A stretch of DNA of 14,666 nucleotides from an uncultured Blautia sp. (GTDB lineage: Bacteria > Bacillota > Clostridia > Lachnospirales > Lachnospiraceae), in assembly GCA_934424575.1 (NCBI GenBank), contig CAKRXU010000051.1:1-14666 (forward strand). The letters run 5' to 3'. The notes beneath the pieces are model-generated. The model saw only the letters and a program-made list of their open reading frames with translations, searched no databases and had not been told where the DNA came from. Below are positions 12,334-14,666 of this stretch, one piece after another. Made by a program: the position numbers and the translations under genes. The stretch's first letter is position 1. Each line of letters starts with the position of its first letter.

Positions 12334-13040
12334 GCTTCCTTGCCTCCTTTGCACATTGTGTTGTTGCAGGTATCACAGCCTGCACAGCATCCGCAGCCTT
12401 CACTCGGATCAATGCCTCTCTTGGCAGCACCGATCTTGAATTTGTTCTGGAGCGCTGCAAGCATTGCAAGAACAAAGAATGCTCCAGGTGCAAGGATAAA
12501 GATCGTGATCGGCTCATATCCGAATTTTCCGTCTGCTGCGAGAGGAAGGATCTGATGTCCGAAAAGCTGTCCGGCACCGAGAAGTTCACGGACTGCACCG
12601 ATGCAGGTGATACTTAAGGTAAATCCAAGTCCCATACCAATACCATCAAATAATGACGGGATCGGAGGATTCTTGGAAGCATATGCCTCTGCACGGCCAA
12701 GGATGATACAGTTTACAACGATCAGAGGGATATAGATTCCAAGTGCGGAATACAGGCTTGGGATAAATCCCTGTAAAAGCATCTGTACGATGGTTACGAA
12801 AGATGCAACGACAACGATAAATGCCGGCATACGAACTCCGTCCGGAATGAATTTCCTAAGAAGGGAGATCATAAGGTTGGACATTGCAAGGACTACTGTT
12901 GTGGTAAGTCCCATTCCGATACCGTTGATCGCGGATGTGGTAACTGCCAGTGTAGGACACATACCCAGTACCAGCACAAAAGTCGGGTTTTCTTTGATAA
13001 TACCGTTTACAAGACGTTCAGCAGGTGTATTTGCTTTCAT
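12330..13040 (-). CDS. rnfE: Rnf complex subunit E, membrane protein with Cys-rich tail
   Basis: A 236-residue protein, homologous to RnfA but in opposite membrane orientation. Marks are NPTFVLVLGMCPTLAV (C28) and IPLIVVNCIILGRAEAYAS (C111), the partner cysteines of the intramembrane [2Fe-2S] cluster, and later GMGLGFTLSI and ILAPGAFFVLAML. The start at ATG 13040 follows GGAGGAG and overlaps the rnfG stop (ATGA). An upstream in-frame ATG at 13076 lies within the rnfG coding region and is not chosen. After the last helix there is a tail with six cysteines in 15 residues (C216, C218, C219, C222, C225, C230), ending KGGKEA. It is not needed for the core fold and may bind metal. Confidence 0.95.
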   Translation of the reverse strand: MKANTPAERLVNGIIKENPTFVLVLGMCPTLAVTTSAINGIGMGLTTTVVLAMSNLMISLLRKFIPDGVRMPAFIVVVASFVTIVQMLLQGFIPSLYSALGIYIPLIVVNCIILGRAEAYASKNPPIPSLFDGIGMGLGFTLSITCIGAVRELLGAGQLFGHQILPLAADGKFGYEPITIFILAPGAFFVLAMLAALQNKFKIGAAKRGIDPSEGCGCCAGCDTCNNTMCKGGKEA

Positions 13041-13642
13041 GACTCTGCTCCTCCTTCCACATAACGAAATGCACAAAGGCCGGCATTTACACCGTTTGTC
13101 ATGGCATTTGTAGTAATTGTGGCACCACTGATCGCATCGATCTGGTCGTCAGATGTGGCACCTGTCTTGGTATATTCGAATTTCTCTACGTTCTTATCCT
13201 TAAACTGGTCCTGGAAATCCGGGTTCTTGGCTTTCATACCAAGTCCGGCTGTCTCGCTGATGGACAGGATGGAGATTCCGTTTAAGGTTCCGTCATTCTG
13301 AATTCCCATGGTGAACTGGATGTCTCCGCCATATCCTTCAGAATCTGTAACGTTGAGCGCATAGCCGATCGTCTCACCGGAAGCATCCTTTGCTTCCATC
13401 ACTTCGTTGATCGTCTGTGCATTGAAATTATTTTCTGCAAGATTTGCTACCAGTGCGTCAGCATCTACATCATATACTTCAAAGCTGTCCGCATCTTCAA
13501 ATACAGCCTTGTATGCTTCCTGTTTGGACTGCTCCTGCTGCTGTGCGATAGGACCTGCTGTGATATCCTGAACTACGCCAAGTGCAAGACCGGCAACAAG
13601 CGTGATCGCTGTGATCGCGATCGTATCTTTTACAATACTCAT
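13037..13642 (-). CDS. rnfG: Rnf complex subunit G, covalent FMN protein
   Basis: A 201-residue protein. One N-terminal membrane helix (about 5-26) is followed by an extracytoplasmic FMN-binding domain. The flavin attachment motif is SGATITT, with T175 the expected phosphoester-linked residue. GYGGDIQFTMGI and ETAGLGMKA are family segments. RnfG passes electrons within the complex. It needs an ApbE flavin transferase, which is not in this window. The start ATG 13642 overlaps the rnfD TGA by four bases; its ribosome site (GGAGGTAAAAAAGC) lies inside rnfD. Confidence 0.95.
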   Translation of the reverse strand: MSIVKDTIAITAITLVAGLALGVVQDITAGPIAQQQEQSKQEAYKAVFEDADSFEVYDVDADALVANLAENNFNAQTINEVMEAKDASGETIGYALNVTDSEGYGGDIQFTMGIQNDGTLNGISILSISETAGLGMKAKNPDFQDQFKDKNVEKFEYTKTGATSDDQIDAISGATITTNAMTNGVNAGLCAFRYVEGGAES

Positions 13643-14619
13643 GCTTTTTTACCTCCTTTTCCAAAAGCAACCGGTTTGGTCACTTTCTCGATAAGCGGTA
13701 CCAGAAGGTTACAGAAGATGATCGCATAGGAAACACCCTCTGCGGATCCGCCAAAGAGACGGAAGATCGCTGTGACAACACCGAGACAGCATCCATAGAG
13801 TAACTGTCCATTCGGTGTAATCGGGGTCGTTACATAGTCAGTTGCCATGAACCATGCACCAAGCATCAGACCGCCGCCAAACAGATGGCTAAAAAGATAG
13901 TTTACATCAAAACCTTTGCCTGTTCCAAGCATGTAAAGGATTACAAATACCGCAAAACTTCCAATATATGTAAGCGGGATCTTGAGGTCGATCACTTTGA
14001 ATGCAAGAAGGATCACTGCACCGATCAGGATCGCGATCGCTGAAGTTTCACCGATGGTTCCGTGGATATTACCGATGAACAGGTTCTTTACAGAGATGGA
14101 ATCTGCTGTGAATCCGCTGTTCTTAAGTTCTGCAAGAGCGGTTGCTCCTGTAACGGTATCAATACAGTGATATCCGCTCAGCTTGTCCACTGCGAAATCT
14201 GTCATCTTGCCTGCAAAAGAGATCATCAGGAAACATCTTGCAGCAAGTGCCGGGTTCATGAAGTTCTGTCCCAGACCGCCGAAAAGCTGTTTTACAACGA
14301 TGATCGCAAAAGCACTGCCGAGTACCGGCATCCACAGCGGGATCTGCGGCGGCATGTTGAGTGCGAGCAGAAGTCCTGTAACGACTGCACTGAAATCATT
14401 GATCGTGTTCTTTTTATGCATAAGACGGTCATACAGCCACTCAAAAAAGACGCTGGAAACTACCGTCACAAGTACAACAAGAAGTGCACGGAAGCCGAAG
14501 TTCCAGATACCAAACAGTGTGGTAGGAAGCAGCGCAAGTGCAACGAGCTGCATGATCCGGCTTGTTGTCATTTTGTCCCTGACATGAGGATTAGATGATA
14601 CATTTAACATTTGTTCCAT
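13639..14619 (-). CDS. rnfD: Rnf complex subunit D, membrane flavoprotein
   Basis: A 326-residue polytopic protein. It starts MEQMLNVSSNPHVRDKMTT, has the family segments FSAVVTGLLLALNMP (76-90) and NPALAARCFL (122-131), and carries the flavinylation motif TGATAL with T160 as the likely FMN site. Later comes GAWFMATDYVTTPITPNGQ, which is typical of NqrB/RnfD and near the channel. It is a main part of the ion-moving membrane module. The ATG at 14619 follows GGAGG at suitable spacing; a second ATG three codons on is also possible. It starts 14 bases after the rnfC stop. Confidence 0.95.
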   Translation of the reverse strand: MEQMLNVSSNPHVRDKMTTSRIMQLVALALLPTTLFGIWNFGFRALLVVLVTVVSSVFFEWLYDRLMHKKNTINDFSAVVTGLLLALNMPPQIPLWMPVLGSAFAIIVVKQLFGGLGQNFMNPALAARCFLMISFAGKMTDFAVDKLSGYHCIDTVTGATALAELKNSGFTADSISVKNLFIGNIHGTIGETSAIAILIGAVILLAFKVIDLKIPLTYIGSFAVFVILYMLGTGKGFDVNYLFSHLFGGGLMLGAWFMATDYVTTPITPNGQLLYGCCLGVVTAIFRLFGGSAEGVSYAIIFCNLLVPLIEKVTKPVAFGKGGKKA

Positions 14620-14633
14620 TTTGTTCCCTCCCC

Positions 14634-14666
14634 CTATTTCTTCTTACGGCTGGCAAGAACCATTTT
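14634..14666 (-). CDS. rnfC: C-terminal end of Rnf complex subunit C (partial)
   Basis: Only the last ten codons and the stop (TAG 14636-14634) lie in the window, reading KMVLASRKKK. The fragment is too short to identify on its own. The call rests on its place directly before rnfD, on the same strand, in the standard order C-D-G-E-A-B. A basic lysine-rich end is common in RnfC. The promoter of the operon must lie beyond the window. Confidence 0.75.
   Translation of the reverse strand, partial: KMVLASRKKK

Noticed and set aside
1..14666. CRISPR array, tRNA or rRNA genes, prophage, toxin-antitoxin or defence genes
   Set aside because: No regularly spaced repeats, no cloverleaf or rRNA sequence, and no such proteins were recognised on either strand.

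Overview
The window looks like chromosomal DNA of an anaerobic, spore-forming member of the Clostridia, most likely Lachnospiraceae. The basis is the Rnf gene order C-D-G-E-A-B, the GerW sporulation protein, a SEDS/class B PBP pair beside zapA and a U32 peptidase, and the protein sequences themselves. The genus cannot be named from sequence alone. Almost everything except rpmB is on the minus strand, so transcription runs from high to low coordinates.

Layout from low to high coordinates. Bases 1-482 are AT-rich, with only a possible 3' end of an unrecognised plus-strand frame. rpmB (L28, 549-737, +) follows, with a clear extended -10 promoter and an intrinsic terminator. A possible 45-residue hydrophobic minus-strand protein lies at 840-977. 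Next is a tight minus-strand trio: an unknown 103-residue protein, a DUF2953 (YtfI-like) membrane protein, and gerW (2856 down to 1113), ending in a terminator. A Nudix hydrolase gene (2985-3437) follows and is bracketed by two small palindromic elements. A cell-wall/division cluster comes next, read zapA, U32 peptidase (RlhA-like), SEDS glycosyltransferase, class B PBP (9026 down to 3591), with a strong promoter in front of zapA. ruvAB (10797 down to 9171) has its own promoter. The end of the window holds the Rnf operon: a 3' fragment of rnfC, then rnfD, rnfG, rnfE, rnfA and rnfB (14666 down to 10946), closed by a long-stem terminator.

How the genes work together. Rnf couples electron flow from reduced ferredoxin to NAD+ with Na+ or H+ export, the main respiratory ion pump of many anaerobic Firmicutes. 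ruvAB resolves recombination intermediates. ZapA promotes FtsZ ring assembly, and the SEDS protein and PBP polymerise and cross-link septal or wall peptidoglycan. The U32 protein is probably an RNA-hydroxylation enzyme. GerW and DUF2953 belong to sporulation or germination.

Most of the window is core housekeeping DNA, and I see no defence, phage, CRISPR or biosynthetic system. The most unusual signal is the pair of small palindromic elements around the Nudix gene. They share the end GTTACTGTTC, and each is exactly abutted by an 8-base direct repeat (8/8 and 7/8 identical), which looks like a miniature mobile element with 8-bp target-site duplication. Secondary points of interest are a Cys-rich tail on RnfE, the small hydrophobic frame at 840-977, and a PBP that starts with TTG inside the SEDS gene.
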